The position numbers and the translations under genes are program-made. DNA of 64,000 nucleotides, taken from contig NZ_JUHB01000001.1 of the NCBI RefSeq assembly GCF_000799565.1, forward strand, positions 2,793,501-2,857,500, in the 5' to 3' direction. The notes below the pieces were generated by a model that saw nothing but the letters and a program-made list of their open reading frames with translations, was not told the DNA's origin and did no database searches. Source of the DNA: Cellulophaga sp. Hel_I_12 (GTDB taxonomy: Bacteria; Bacteroidota; Bacteroidia; Flavobacteriales; Flavobacteriaceae). Positions 26,863 to 33,960 of the stretch are shown here, piece after piece; position 1 is the stretch's first letter; the number at the start of each line of letters is the position of its first letter.

Positions 26863-27423
26863 TTATGGGGTCATCTTTCTCTCTTTTCTTTTTTTTATAA
26901 TTTTTTGAAAAGTAGATGGAGTTAAGCCTGTTGTTTTTTTAAATTGCGCTGATAAGTGCGCCACACTACTATAGTTTAATTTAAATGCAATTTCAGTTAA
27001 AGTTAAACGATTTTCTACGATGTGGCTTTTTGCAATATCAATTTTCTTTAAAATAACAAAATTTTCTATAGAAGTGTACGTTGTTTCTGAGAAAATATTA
27101 GATATATAGGGATATGAATAATCAAGTTTTTCTGACAAATAAGTAGAAACGTTATATTTTTTGTAATTATTCTCATCATTAATTAACACGGTGATGGCAT
27201 CCTTTATGCGCTGTACTAAGGCTATTTGCTGATCGCTAATAATTTCAATCCCATAGGTAGTGAACGCTTCTTCAATTGTTTTTAAGGTAACGTCTTTAGG
27301 CATTTTCTCTATTTCTACCTCTCCTAAACCTTGTATGGTATACTTTATTCCTATGGCATCTAATTGCTGACACAAGACTTTTTTTGATAAAATATTAAAG
27401 TCGAACTTTAAATTAATTCTCAT
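26863..27423 (-). CDS. Small AraC-type regulator with ferredoxin-like N-terminal domain
   Basis: The 186-aa protein has a C-terminal AraC double helix-turn-helix (ISNIFSETTYTSIENFVILKKIDIAKSHI ... LTEIAFKLNYSSVAHLSAQFKKTTGLTPSTFQ). Residues about 20-60 (GLGEVEIEKMPKDVTLKTIEEAFTTYGIEII) have the strand-helix-strand pattern of a small heavy-metal-associated-like fold but lack its Cys pair. It is the first gene of the AraC / receiver / kinase operon. A perfect 16-bp palindrome lies 30 bp upstream of its start codon. It may be the output of the adjacent kinase, or regulate its own operon. Confidence 0.85.
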   Translation of the reverse strand: MRINLKFDFNILSKKVLCQQLDAIGIKYTIQGLGEVEIEKMPKDVTLKTIEEAFTTYGIEIISDQQIALVQRIKDAITVLINDENNYKKYNVSTYLSEKLDYSYPYISNIFSETTYTSIENFVILKKIDIAKSHIVENRLTLTEIAFKLNYSSVAHLSAQFKKTTGLTPSTFQKIIKKRKERKMTP

Positions 27424-27453
27424 AAGAAAAGATATACAAATAATATTATAAAA

Positions 27454-27469
27454 TTAGTAGCACTACTAA
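27454..27469 (-). promoter_or_regulatory. Perfect palindrome upstream of the AraC/receiver/kinase operon
   Basis: TTAGTAG-CA-CTACTAA is a perfect 16-bp dyad, 30 bp before the ATG at 27423, where an operator or core promoter element would lie. The same half-sites with a wider spacer occur upstream of the carbonic anhydrase gene (60958-60978), which suggests a shared regulator. Confidence 0.45.
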
Positions 27470-27559
27470 GACTACAAATATGGTAAATTTTGTATTAGCG
27501 ATAGTTGGGATACCTAATTTTTATTAAAATCTCCCTTGCACCATAAGACGTCTAGCATC

Positions 27560-27874
27560 TCATTTCGACTTAGAATTTTCTTTAGGAATAGCAGCGAAAA
27601 ATTCTGCCAGTTCGGTATCGCTCGAAGGACTATAATTTGCTAAAACAGTTCCTTTACTTTTGTCTTTAGTATGTATAATGTAGAGGATAGACATATCGGC
27701 GGGGTTACTCATACCCTCAAACCTAAATTCTTCTTCAATATACACTTCTTTAGGAGTATACTTTTTTTTTGTTTCTAAATCAATTAAAAGCGCGTCAATT
27801 ACTCTATAATTGGCGGTATAACCTAAGTTTTGGTATTTTTCGATATAAGCTTTTTCGCTTTTTGCATTTTCCAT
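27560..27874 (-). CDS. Conserved hypothetical small protein
   Basis: The 104-aa soluble protein has no signal peptide. It contains EKYQNLGYTANYRVIDALLIDLETKKKYTPKEVYIEEEFRFEGMSNPADMSILYIIHT, a pattern seen in a small Bacteroidota family sometimes mislabelled phosphoribosylpyrophosphate synthetase. No phosphoribosyl-binding motif is present, so that label is not supported. It stands at the head of the stress-type gene run. A 136-bp gap separates it from the AraC operon start, and it may have its own promoter. Confidence 0.6.
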   Translation of the reverse strand: MENAKSEKAYIEKYQNLGYTANYRVIDALLIDLETKKKYTPKEVYIEEEFRFEGMSNPADMSILYIIHTKDKSKGTVLANYSPSSDTELAEFFAAIPKENSKSK

Positions 27875-28074
27875 GATTTTGCAAGTTTTTAAATTAAAAT
27901 GTTGTACAATTTTTAGGAGAGCTTAGGTTCTTTTGCACCTAAGCAATGACTATCTGATCCGGCGGAATATGGTTGTTTTCACTTAAAAATGAGGCTTATT
28001 CTCTAGGTGCAGATAAACGCGTTGTGCTAGTATTTGGCTTCGCTTTTAAAAGTGAGCATTCCAATAATTTAGAT

Positions 28075-28120
28075 TGAAAAAAGGGACGAAAACCTTTTAA
28101 AATAGATTTTGTCCCTAATT
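28075..28120 (-). terminator. Terminator of the small lipoprotein / DUF1328 pair
   Basis: AGGGAC at 28082-28087 pairs with GTCCCT at 28111-28116, extended by AAAA/TTTT after a bulged G. The minus strand then reads into a T-tract (the plus strand has AAAAAA just before the stem). It lies 25-65 nt after the stop of the small lipoprotein gene. Confidence 0.65.
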
Positions 28121-28144
28121 TTTAAACTTTTAAAAGTTCAAATT

Positions 28145-28336
28145 TTAATTTTCATCAGTGTTATCGTCAATCTCATCTTCGATTTCTTCAACACCTTCTT
28201 CAATTCCGTCTCCTACATCTTCAATGCCTTCCTCGATTTTTTCTCCTGCAGTTTTTTCTTCCCTGCAACTAGTGAACGTCGAAAGGGTAATGGTAAAGAA
28301 TAGAAGTAATAGGGTAAATACGAATGATTTTTTCAT
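28145..28336 (-). CDS. Small acidic lipoprotein
   Basis: This 63-aa protein has a lipoprotein signal with lipobox TFTSC near residue 23, then a highly acidic tail of repeated E/D-G-I/V-E-E units (EKIEEGIEDVGDGIEEGVEEIEDEIDD) predicted to be helical. Proteins of this kind occur near envelope-stress genes in Flavobacteriaceae and have no known function. It lies 49 bp after the DUF1328 gene on the same strand and ends at a terminator, so the pair is probably co-transcribed. Confidence 0.7.
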   Translation of the reverse strand: MKKSFVFTLLLLFFTITLSTFTSCREEKTAGEKIEEGIEDVGDGIEEGVEEIEDEIDDNTDEN

Positions 28337-28385
28337 TTTTGTTTATTTTAGGGTTAGGTACTCTTTTACTTACTAAATATTGTCG

Positions 28386-28547
28386 TTATATTTTTTTTCT
28401 GCCAGTTATAAGCGATATTACCAAGAGCACTAAAAAAATAAAGAATAATATTTTTGCAATACTGGCTGCCCCTTCGGCGATGCCTCCAAAGCCAAATACG
28501 GCGGCGATAATTGCTAAAATTACAAAAGTAACGGTCCAACGTAACAT
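28386..28547 (-). CDS. DUF1328 (UPF0391/YtjA-like) small membrane protein
   Basis: The 53-aa protein from ATG 28547 starts MLRWTVTF, which is the usual beginning of this family. An upstream ATG at 28568 adds seven residues. Two hydrophobic helices ([15 protein letters not shown] and [17 protein letters not shown]) are separated by [11 protein letters not shown], a hallmark of DUF1328. The family is widespread in Proteobacteria and Bacteroidota, is induced by stress in several species, and has no known activity. A 19-bp dyad lies upstream. Confidence 0.85.
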   Translation of the reverse strand: MLRWTVTFVILAIIAAVFGFGGIAEGAASIAKILFFIFLVLLVISLITGRKKI

Positions 28548-28585
28548 AGTTTTTGTTTTAAGGTTCATAAAATTAGCGCTATGCT

Positions 28586-28604
28586 AACTCTGTTTAACAA
28601 AGTT
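28586..28604 (-). promoter_or_regulatory. Imperfect dyad upstream of the DUF1328 gene
   Basis: AACT-c-TGTTTAACA-a-AGTT (19 bp) is a dyad with arms AACT/AGTT and TGTT/AACA, 39-57 bp upstream of the DUF1328 ATG, and could be an operator. No second copy was found near other genes, so support is weak. Confidence 0.3.
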
Positions 28605-28671
28605 GTCTTTTATTTTTATTTTCAATTAACCTAATCCGTTAATTTGTTGACCCATAAGGTGTTCTGAAACT

Positions 28672-28700
28672 AAAAAGAATACCCCAAGGGTATTCTTTTT
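28672..28700 (-). terminator. Terminator of the DUF2383 gene
   Basis: AAAAAGAATACCC (28672-28684) pairs perfectly with GGGTATTCTTTTT (28688-28700) around a 3-nt loop. T-tracts on both strands suit a bidirectional terminator. It lies 28 nt after the stop of the gene at 28729-29178. Confidence 0.85.
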
Positions 28701-28728
28701 AATGTTTAACTAAATTTATGTAGAGGTG

Positions 28729-29178
28729 CTACAAAGCACCTTCCATAATTTTTTCTTTAGATAAGGCTAATTGAATTTGATTCATTTGCTGTGTAAGAAG
28801 CGTTGTTGTACTTGGCGGTAAATTTGTTTCGGAAAGTACATCTTTATAATCATCAATGGCCGCTTTTTCTCCGCGAATCACTTCCTCTAAAATGGCTTCT
28901 TTATCATCCGAGGCGAAAAGTGATTTTACATCAATCCATGCTCTGTGTGCAGCCGCTGTAATGCTTCCCCCTTTATCTACTTTCTGACCAAAACTTGTGA
29001 TTTCTGTTTTCAGTTGATGGCCAAAATCATATCGCTGTTGACTCTTATTGGTAAAAAAGGTTTTTAACAGTCTATTTTCTGTTTTTTCTGCTGCTTTTTT
29101 ATACCCCTTTTCAGCATCATATGTTTTTTCTAATAGGTTGTTTAGTTTTTTTCCTATGGTCTCTGTATACGTACTCAT
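28729..29178 (-). CDS. DUF2383 ferritin-like four-helix protein
   Basis: The 149-aa, all-helical protein fits the DUF2383/PA2169 family. It contains KLNNLLEKTYDAEKGYKKAAEKT, AHRAWIDVKSLF and EEVIRGEKAAIDDYKDVL, with Glu residues and a Tyr spaced as in ferritin-like bundles (E-x6-Y and E-x2-A-x3-Y). Whether it binds metal is not known. It sits alone between terminators in the run of stress-type genes, and its start at 29178 has a 215-bp upstream region before the mscS gene end. Confidence 0.8.
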   Translation of the reverse strand: MSTYTETIGKKLNNLLEKTYDAEKGYKKAAEKTENRLLKTFFTNKSQQRYDFGHQLKTEITSFGQKVDKGGSITAAAHRAWIDVKSLFASDDKEAILEEVIRGEKAAIDDYKDVLSETNLPPSTTTLLTQQMNQIQLALSKEKIMEGAL

Positions 29179-29393
29179 GCTATTTTGTTTTAAAGTGAGT
29201 GAGATAATTTAATTTTTATGCTTATCTCTTTACATGCACTCCAAGTTAGGCATAAGCTATTTAATTTAATATTTCAAAAAAATATAAAATTGACGTGATT
29301 GCCAAGCTATTGAGTGGTAATTGCCATTGTTAACGCTAAAAGGCAAAAATATTTATTGCTCAGAGCGCTATTTAAAATGATCAACTTTGAAAT

Positions 29394-30275
29394 CTATTTG
29401 CTCGAATTTGGCATGCTAAAATTCTTGGGAAAGTCTAAAGTTCTTATAGGGAAAGGGATATTAATATCATTTTGATCAAAAGCCTTTTTGATATAAATCA
29501 TAGCTTCGGTTTTGGCTTTGGCAACTTCCAGAGCTGAAGTTGAATCTATCCAAAATCGCGTTTCAAAATTTATGCTACTATCTCCAAATTCTTTATAAAG
29601 GAAAATCACATTATCTTCGCCTTCAACAGAATTAAATTTTTCAGCAATGGTCTTTTTTACCAGATTCCTTACAAATTCTAAATCTGAAGAATAACCAACG
29701 CCACAATGCATGATCACTCTAGACTGTGAGGTAGACGAAAAGTTTTTTATGGGGTTTTCAAGTACTAATTTATTGGGTAAATACACTAAATTATTATCAG
29801 GTTGACGTATGGTCACCGCTCGTAAATCGATGTCTACAACTTCTCCTTCGTAATTATTGCTTTCAATCCAATCTCCAAATTTTATTTGTTTTATATAGGA
29901 TAAAACTATACCAGAAAAAGTATTTGACAATGCTCCTTGTAGTGCTAGTCCAACGGCTAGACCAGCAACACCAGCACCAGCTAAAATGGTATTTAGTGTT
30001 TTACTTAAATCTAAAATTCCAAGAATTAAAAATAGCCCTAATAGAATTACAAACACTGAAATTAGTTTTGCAATTACATTTTTCATAGATTTTTGAAGGC
30101 TACTTTTACTTAATACTTTCAGCGTTAGTTTACTTAGGTATTTAGAAAGGAGCACAACAATAAAAAAGACAAGTAGAGCAATAACTATATTTGGAAGGTT
30201 TACTATGAATTGATCTAACCAGGTATCTAACCGCATTAACATTTTATCCCAGGCCTTGCTTATTTGAATTTTCAT
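29394..30275 (-). CDS. mscS: MscS family mechanosensitive channel
   Basis: The 293-aa protein has an N-terminal membrane part of three helices, the pore-lining helix rich in Gly/Ala (AGAGVAGLAVGLALQGALSNTFSG), and the cytoplasmic beta domain with FGDWIESNNYEGEVVDIDLRAVTIRQPDN and YLPNKLVLENPIKN. It would release solutes on osmotic downshock. Length and layout match MscS of E. coli (286 aa). The leader contains a terminator-like hairpin 58-101 nt upstream of the start codon. Confidence 0.9.
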   Translation of the reverse strand: MKIQISKAWDKMLMRLDTWLDQFIVNLPNIVIALLVFFIVVLLSKYLSKLTLKVLSKSSLQKSMKNVIAKLISVFVILLGLFLILGILDLSKTLNTILAGAGVAGLAVGLALQGALSNTFSGIVLSYIKQIKFGDWIESNNYEGEVVDIDLRAVTIRQPDNNLVYLPNKLVLENPIKNFSSTSQSRVIMHCGVGYSSDLEFVRNLVKKTIAEKFNSVEGEDNVIFLYKEFGDSSINFETRFWIDSTSALEVAKAKTEAMIYIKKAFDQNDINIPFPIRTLDFPKNFSMPNSSK

Positions 30276-30333
30276 AATTTAAGGGTATTCTTTTAAAAGA
30301 TTTAAATTTAAGTGATGCCTTAATAACGGTAAA

Positions 30334-30376
30334 AAAAATGACTTTAACAGTAAATAAAGTCGTTAAAGTCATTTTT
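30334..30376 (-). promoter_or_regulatory. Terminator-like hairpin in the mscS leader
   Basis: AAAAATGACTTTAAC (30334-30348) pairs over 15 bp with GTTAAAGTCATTTTT (30362-30376), with a 13-nt loop. Read on the minus strand the stem is followed by eight T, a strong intrinsic terminator form. It lies in the 250-bp region between the divergent mscS and DUF2254 genes, so it does not end either gene. It may be an attenuator of mscS or the end of a small transcript. Confidence 0.6.
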
Positions 30377-30525
30377 AAAAAAACCAACCAAATCTTAATT
30401 ACCTAAAATTAAAAGTATATGGCAACATCCATGTGCTTTATCACAAATTTGATTAACTGCTTTGATTTTTATCCAATTTAATTGTAATAAGAACCTTAAA
30501 TTTAACTGTATAAACTTTAGAATTC

Positions 30526-31803
30526 ATGATTAGAAATCTTATAAAATTTGTTAGGGAACTTGGCACTAAGGTGTTAAAAAGCATTGCTTTTTATCCAGTT
30601 TTACTAGCAATTTCTTTTTTTATAATTGCTTTATTAATTCTCAAAATAGAAAATTCAGAGTTTATAGCTACTATTAAACAAGAATTACCCTTTTTATTTA
30701 TTTCAGATTTTGAAACAGCAAGGACTATTTTAACCACATTTATTGGAGGAATTATATCTTTAACTGTTTTTAGTTTTTCGATGGTTATGGTGGTGTTAAA
30801 TCAGGCATCTTCAAATTTTTCACCACGCTTGTTACCTAATTTAGTGTCGAATAAAAAACATCAAATAATTTTAGGTGTTTACATAGGTACTTTACTGTAT
30901 TTCATTTTTATATTGATAGCCTTAGGAGCAGAGGGAGTTGAGTCTAATTCGATAGGTTTGTCAACTATGTTGGCCGCTATATTCGGTGTGGTTTGCGTAG
31001 GTTTATTCGTTTATTTTATTCATAATATTTCTACAGCAATTCAAATAAATAATATCATTGATCGGATCTATAGGTCTAGTTCAAAATCCTTAGAAAAAGC
31101 ATATAAAAATCAACAAAACAAAATAGCACTTAGGCACTCAGAATCAGCAGGGTTTAGGTCTATATTGAGTGATAAAACAGGTTATTTCAGTGGTTTTTAT
31201 GTGAGTTTAATGGCGGAAAATTTAAAATCTAATGGATATCAGTTTAATATAACTCCTTATTTGAATCAACATATTTATAAAGGTGATGTTATTGCAGAAG
31301 TCTCAGAAAATTTATCTGATGAGGAAGAAAAGGCCTTGCTGTTTTGCTTTACCATATCAACCAACAGGCATGATGGTGATGAAGGGATTAGTGGTTTAAT
31401 TAAACTTTCAGAAATAGCAGTAAAAGCCATGTCTCCAGGTATAAACGACCCAGGTACTGCCATTGAAGCCATTGTGAAAATTGGCAAGCTCTTATATACA
31501 ACGGTAGCTTTTGCCAACGCCACATCTCAAAAATTAGAACAAAAAAACCTAATTATTGTAACCCATAATATTTCTGTTGATGAACTCTTACGAATTATAA
31601 TACAACCTATACGGTTTTATGCGAAAGAAGACTGTATGGTGTTGTTTCAATTGATAAAGACCTTACAATATGTGCTTCGTAATCCAAAAATTTCTATAGA
31701 TAACAAACACAGTTTAGAAACGGAGTTAACTAATTTAAAAATTGATATTCAGGAGAATATTAAGAATAAAGCAGATCAAAAGAAATTGTTAGAAGCTTTT
31801 TAG
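30526..31803 (+). CDS. DUF2254 predicted membrane protein
   Basis: The 425-aa protein has four membrane helices in the N-terminal 170 residues (FYPVLLAISFFIIALLI, TILTTFIGGIISLTVFSFSMVMVVL, GVYIGTLLYFIFILIAL, STMLAAIFGVVCVGLFVYFI) with ASSNFSPRLLP after the second. The large cytoplasmic part carries DEGISGLIKLSEIAVKAMSPGINDPGTAI, the hallmark block of DUF2254. Function unknown. Divergent from mscS, and ends at a strong bidirectional terminator shared with the YtxH operon. Confidence 0.85.
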   Translation: MIRNLIKFVRELGTKVLKSIAFYPVLLAISFFIIALLILKIENSEFIATIKQELPFLFISDFETARTILTTFIGGIISLTVFSFSMVMVVLNQASSNFSPRLLPNLVSNKKHQIILGVYIGTLLYFIFILIALGAEGVESNSIGLSTMLAAIFGVVCVGLFVYFIHNISTAIQINNIIDRIYRSSSKSLEKAYKNQQNKIALRHSESAGFRSILSDKTGYFSGFYVSLMAENLKSNGYQFNITPYLNQHIYKGDVIAEVSENLSDEEEKALLFCFTISTNRHDGDEGISGLIKLSEIAVKAMSPGINDPGTAIEAIVKIGKLLYTTVAFANATSQKLEQKNLIIVTHNISVDELLRIIIQPIRFYAKEDCMVLFQLIKTLQYVLRNPKISIDNKHSLETELTNLKIDIQENIKNKADQKKLLEAF

Positions 31804-31818
31804 TATTGTATAAAATAA

Positions 31819-31854
31819 AAAGACCAAAACAATCCTAAAATTGTTTTGGTCTTT
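31819..31854. terminator. Bidirectional terminator between DUF2254 and the YtxH operon
   Basis: AAAGACCAAAACAAT (31819-31833) and ATTGTTTTGGTCTTT (31840-31854) form a perfect 15-bp stem with a 6-nt loop, with A and T tracts at both ends. It separates two convergent transcription units. Confidence 0.9.
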
Positions 31855-31873
31855 AAATAAGGTATGTTTCGAT

Positions 31874-32080
31874 TTATTTAAATAACTTCTTTAAGAGCAT
31901 TATTTTACCAAAATTACCAAATAATCTTAAGCCAGTTTTGAGCCAGCTATACGGACTTAAATTTTCCTGCAAATCATATTTTAAGCCTTTTAATTCTTCG
32001 ATACTTATTTTTCTCTCTAAATTTAAAAGTTTTAGATCATAATCTATTTCTTCGAATGAGCTGTAATTTTTATTTCTCAT
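31874..32080 (-). CDS. DUF6327-like small protein of the YtxH-holin trio
   Basis: The 68-aa protein begins with YSSFEEIDYDLKLLNLERKISIEELKGL, a helical pattern found in a small family that in Flavobacteriaceae follows YtxH and holin-like genes. The C-terminus is hydrophobic (FGNFGKIMLLKKLFK), suggesting peripheral membrane contact. It overlaps the preceding gene by 4 nt and is the last gene of a three-gene operon. Function unknown. Confidence 0.65.
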   Translation of the reverse strand: MRNKNYSSFEEIDYDLKLLNLERKISIEELKGLKYDLQENLSPYSWLKTGLRLFGNFGKIMLLKKLFK

Positions 32081-32427
32081 GAGTCAAAATATGTTTTTGA
32101 TAATTTCTGAATAATGAATTTATCGATTGTTTTGCGACTCCAATAAATGAAAAGGGCTAGCAGAAAAAAGCAAGCTCCTACAATTAAATAGCCCAATGCA
32201 ATATTGTCCAAATAGTCTCCTAAGGCTACGGCGCCTGCAACAGCTATGAATATGAGTCCCAAAGCAAAAATAGAACCTATGATCGCCACTTTAAGAACGT
32301 AAGATGTAAACAATGAAATCTGTTGAAATATTTTTAATTCGTAATACTTACGAGTTGATTTCACATAGTTTCTCCCAGATTTTCCTGCTTTGCTTGTTGT
32401 TTTGTCTAAAGCGTTGATAACATCCAT
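32077..32427 (-). CDS. Phage-holin-like (PF07332-type) small membrane protein
   Basis: The 116-aa protein has two membrane helices (KVAIIGSIFALGLIFIAVAGAVALG and GYLIVGACFFLLALFIYW) with a charged N-terminus. It resembles the holin-X/competence-type family PF07332 found in many bacteria outside prophages, so the holin name does not mean phage origin here. It is the middle gene of the YtxH/holin-like/DUF6327 trio, 4 nt after YtxH, and is probably part of an envelope-stress response. Confidence 0.75.
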   Translation of the reverse strand: MDVINALDKTTSKAGKSGRNYVKSTRKYYELKIFQQISLFTSYVLKVAIIGSIFALGLIFIAVAGAVALGDYLDNIALGYLIVGACFFLLALFIYWSRKTIDKFIIQKLSKTYFDS

Positions 32428-32431
32428 ACAA

Positions 32432-32761
32432 TTACGATTTCTGTAATTTTTTATTTTTTGCTTTTAATTCAGCTAATTTTTTTTCTAAGGTTGAAATGAC
32501 ATCTTCTGTTTTGTGACTTACGTTAGATACTATATTTTCTACTTGAGCATCTAAGCTTTCACGTTGTGAAGCTAAAGTACTGGCTGCTCTATCTCTTAAA
32601 TCATGGGCCGATTCTGCAATAGAATCTCTTGTTTCTAATGCTTGATTAGCTATCCTTTCTCTTGTTTTTGACCCTTTGTCTGGGGCAAATAATATTCCAA
32701 GTGCGGCTCCTATAGCAGTACCTGCTAAAATTCCTAGTAAAGTATTACTGTTGTTATTCAT
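32432..32761 (-). CDS. YtxH-domain membrane protein
   Basis: The 109-aa protein has one N-terminal helix with the family pattern [30 protein letters not shown], followed by a long amphipathic coiled region ([30 protein letters not shown]). YtxH proteins are general-stress proteins in Bacillus and are common in Bacteroidota. It is the first gene of its operon. A 214-bp region separates it from the divergent 57-aa membrane protein at 32976. Confidence 0.88.
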   Translation of the reverse strand: MNNNSNTLLGILAGTAIGAALGILFAPDKGSKTRERIANQALETRDSIAESAHDLRDRAASTLASQRESLDAQVENIVSNVSHKTEDVISTLEKKLAELKAKNKKLQKS

Positions 32762-32975
32762 GATTTTGTTTTTTTGTTATTTATAAAGATAATTGATTTT
32801 CAATTACTATTCTACGACAAAATTAAGGTTTTAGCTTTTAAAATATTGTCCCGAACAGGTTTAAGCTTGACTGTATTACTAAGATTGTAAATGAGTCAAT
32901 TTAGTATTACTTAAGGTTAATGCCGCCCTACAATTTCCCTTAAATTTAAAAGGAATAACGATACACAAAAAAGCA

Positions 32976-33149
32976 ATGCAAAAAAAAGAAAGTGATGAAC
33001 AGACCAAATTTATTAAGGATCCTAAAGACGAAACACAACAATTTATACTACAAAAGAACAAGAAAACATTGATGGCTAGTGTTATCATTCTCGTATTTCT
33101 AGTGCTATTGGTGCTAGCAATTGTTTTATCTGGTCTAGCTTTTGAATAA
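32976..33149 (+). CDS. Small single-pass membrane protein of 57 residues
   Basis: ATG 32976 to TAA 33147-33149 encodes 57 aa. There is a charged N-terminus (MQKKESDEQTKFIKDPKDET) and one strong membrane helix (residues about 33-55: ASVIILVFLVLLVLAIVLSG). The opposite strand carries a longer frame (32879-33166) with no recognisable content. The plus-strand frame is favoured because of its coherent soluble-plus-helix design and a very strong terminator 14 nt behind its stop. Function unknown. It is divergent from the YtxH operon. Confidence 0.65.
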   Translation: MQKKESDEQTKFIKDPKDETQQFILQKNKKTLMASVIILVFLVLLVLAIVLSGLAFE

Positions 33150-33163
33150 GATAGCACGGCATA

Positions 33164-33223
33164 CATCTAAAAAATAAAAAGAGAGATATTTTTAAAAATA
33201 TCTCTCTTTTTATTTTTTAGATG
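33164..33223. terminator. 60-bp perfect palindrome acting as bidirectional terminator
   Basis: The 30-nt half at 33164-33193 is the exact reverse complement of 33194-33223, with no loop, and runs of A and T flank the core AGAGAGATATTTTT. It lies between the converging 57-aa protein gene and the nitroreductase gene. An RNA hairpin would form with a small loop from the AT centre. Perfect dyads of this size are prone to cruciform extrusion and deletion. Confidence 0.85.
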
Positions 33224-33247
33224 ACTCGCAGGTCATGTTTGGTAAAT

Positions 33248-33853
33248 TTAATCTTGCCATTGTTCTTTAAAGGCAAATTTTTCTTGTGGAATTCGGTCTC
33301 TTTCTTCGAGTTCTTGTAGCTGTAATTCGGTAGATAGTTTTTCTAGGTCACCACCATAATATCCTAAGGCTATCGCTGAGGTTAAATGGTACCCTTCTGG
33401 GATATTAAATATTTTTTGTGCTTTTTTCCAATCAACTCCTGCCATGTGATGCAAAGCAATTCCTAGGTATTGGGCCTGCATGGTCATTCCCCCTAAGGAA
33501 AGTCCTAAATCGTGTAGGGCATGAAAATTTTCTTTCCCATCATCGGTTTCTTTTTTATAGGCTGTAAGCATTAAAAGCGGAGCGTTCTCTGCCCACTTTT
33601 TGTTAAAATCACTCAAACATGAAAGTATTTCACGGTATCCGTCCGAATTTTTTTCTGCATAAATAAACCGCCACGGTTGTACATTATTAGAGCTTGCAGA
33701 CCAGCGAACGGCTTCAAAAAGTTGTTTTATATGTTGTTCTTTTAAGGCTAGGTCTTTAAACGTTCTTGGACTATATCGCTGTTTTAACAAAGCAAATATT
33801 TCATAGTCACATTCTGCTATATTTTGTAACTGAACTTGTTCTGGTGCTGTCAT
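33248..33853 (-). CDS. Nitroreductase family protein
   Basis: The 201-aa FMN-dependent nitroreductase-like protein has RYSPRTFKDLALKEQHI at the N-terminus, EAVRWSASSNNVQPWRFIYAE for the FMN phosphate and SSNN site, and GLSLGGMTMQAQYLGIALHHMAGVD and IALGYYGGD in the C-terminal half. These positions match PF00881. It would reduce nitro or quinone compounds with NAD(P)H. Substrate unknown. Start at ATG 33853. Confidence 0.88.
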   Translation of the reverse strand: MTAPEQVQLQNIAECDYEIFALLKQRYSPRTFKDLALKEQHIKQLFEAVRWSASSNNVQPWRFIYAEKNSDGYREILSCLSDFNKKWAENAPLLMLTAYKKETDDGKENFHALHDLGLSLGGMTMQAQYLGIALHHMAGVDWKKAQKIFNIPEGYHLTSAIALGYYGGDLEKLSTELQLQELEERDRIPQEKFAFKEQWQD

Positions 33854-33960
33854 AATTTTTTTTGCTTTTGCTTACAAGTTTACGAGTTATTCATAGCTAA
33901 GATTAACGCTAAGCCTTTTTAGATTAATGCTTTTGATATAGGAAGTGTTAAAATTTACGT

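Noticed and set aside
32077..32427. Possible prophage remnant because of a holin-like product
   Set aside because: The PF07332-type family is common in non-phage stress loci, and no other phage genes, integrase or attachment repeats were seen.
32879..33166. A 95-residue minus-strand frame
   Set aside because: Low-complexity, Cys/Ser-rich content without family match. The plus-strand frame 32976-33149 has a coherent membrane-protein design and a terminator behind it.
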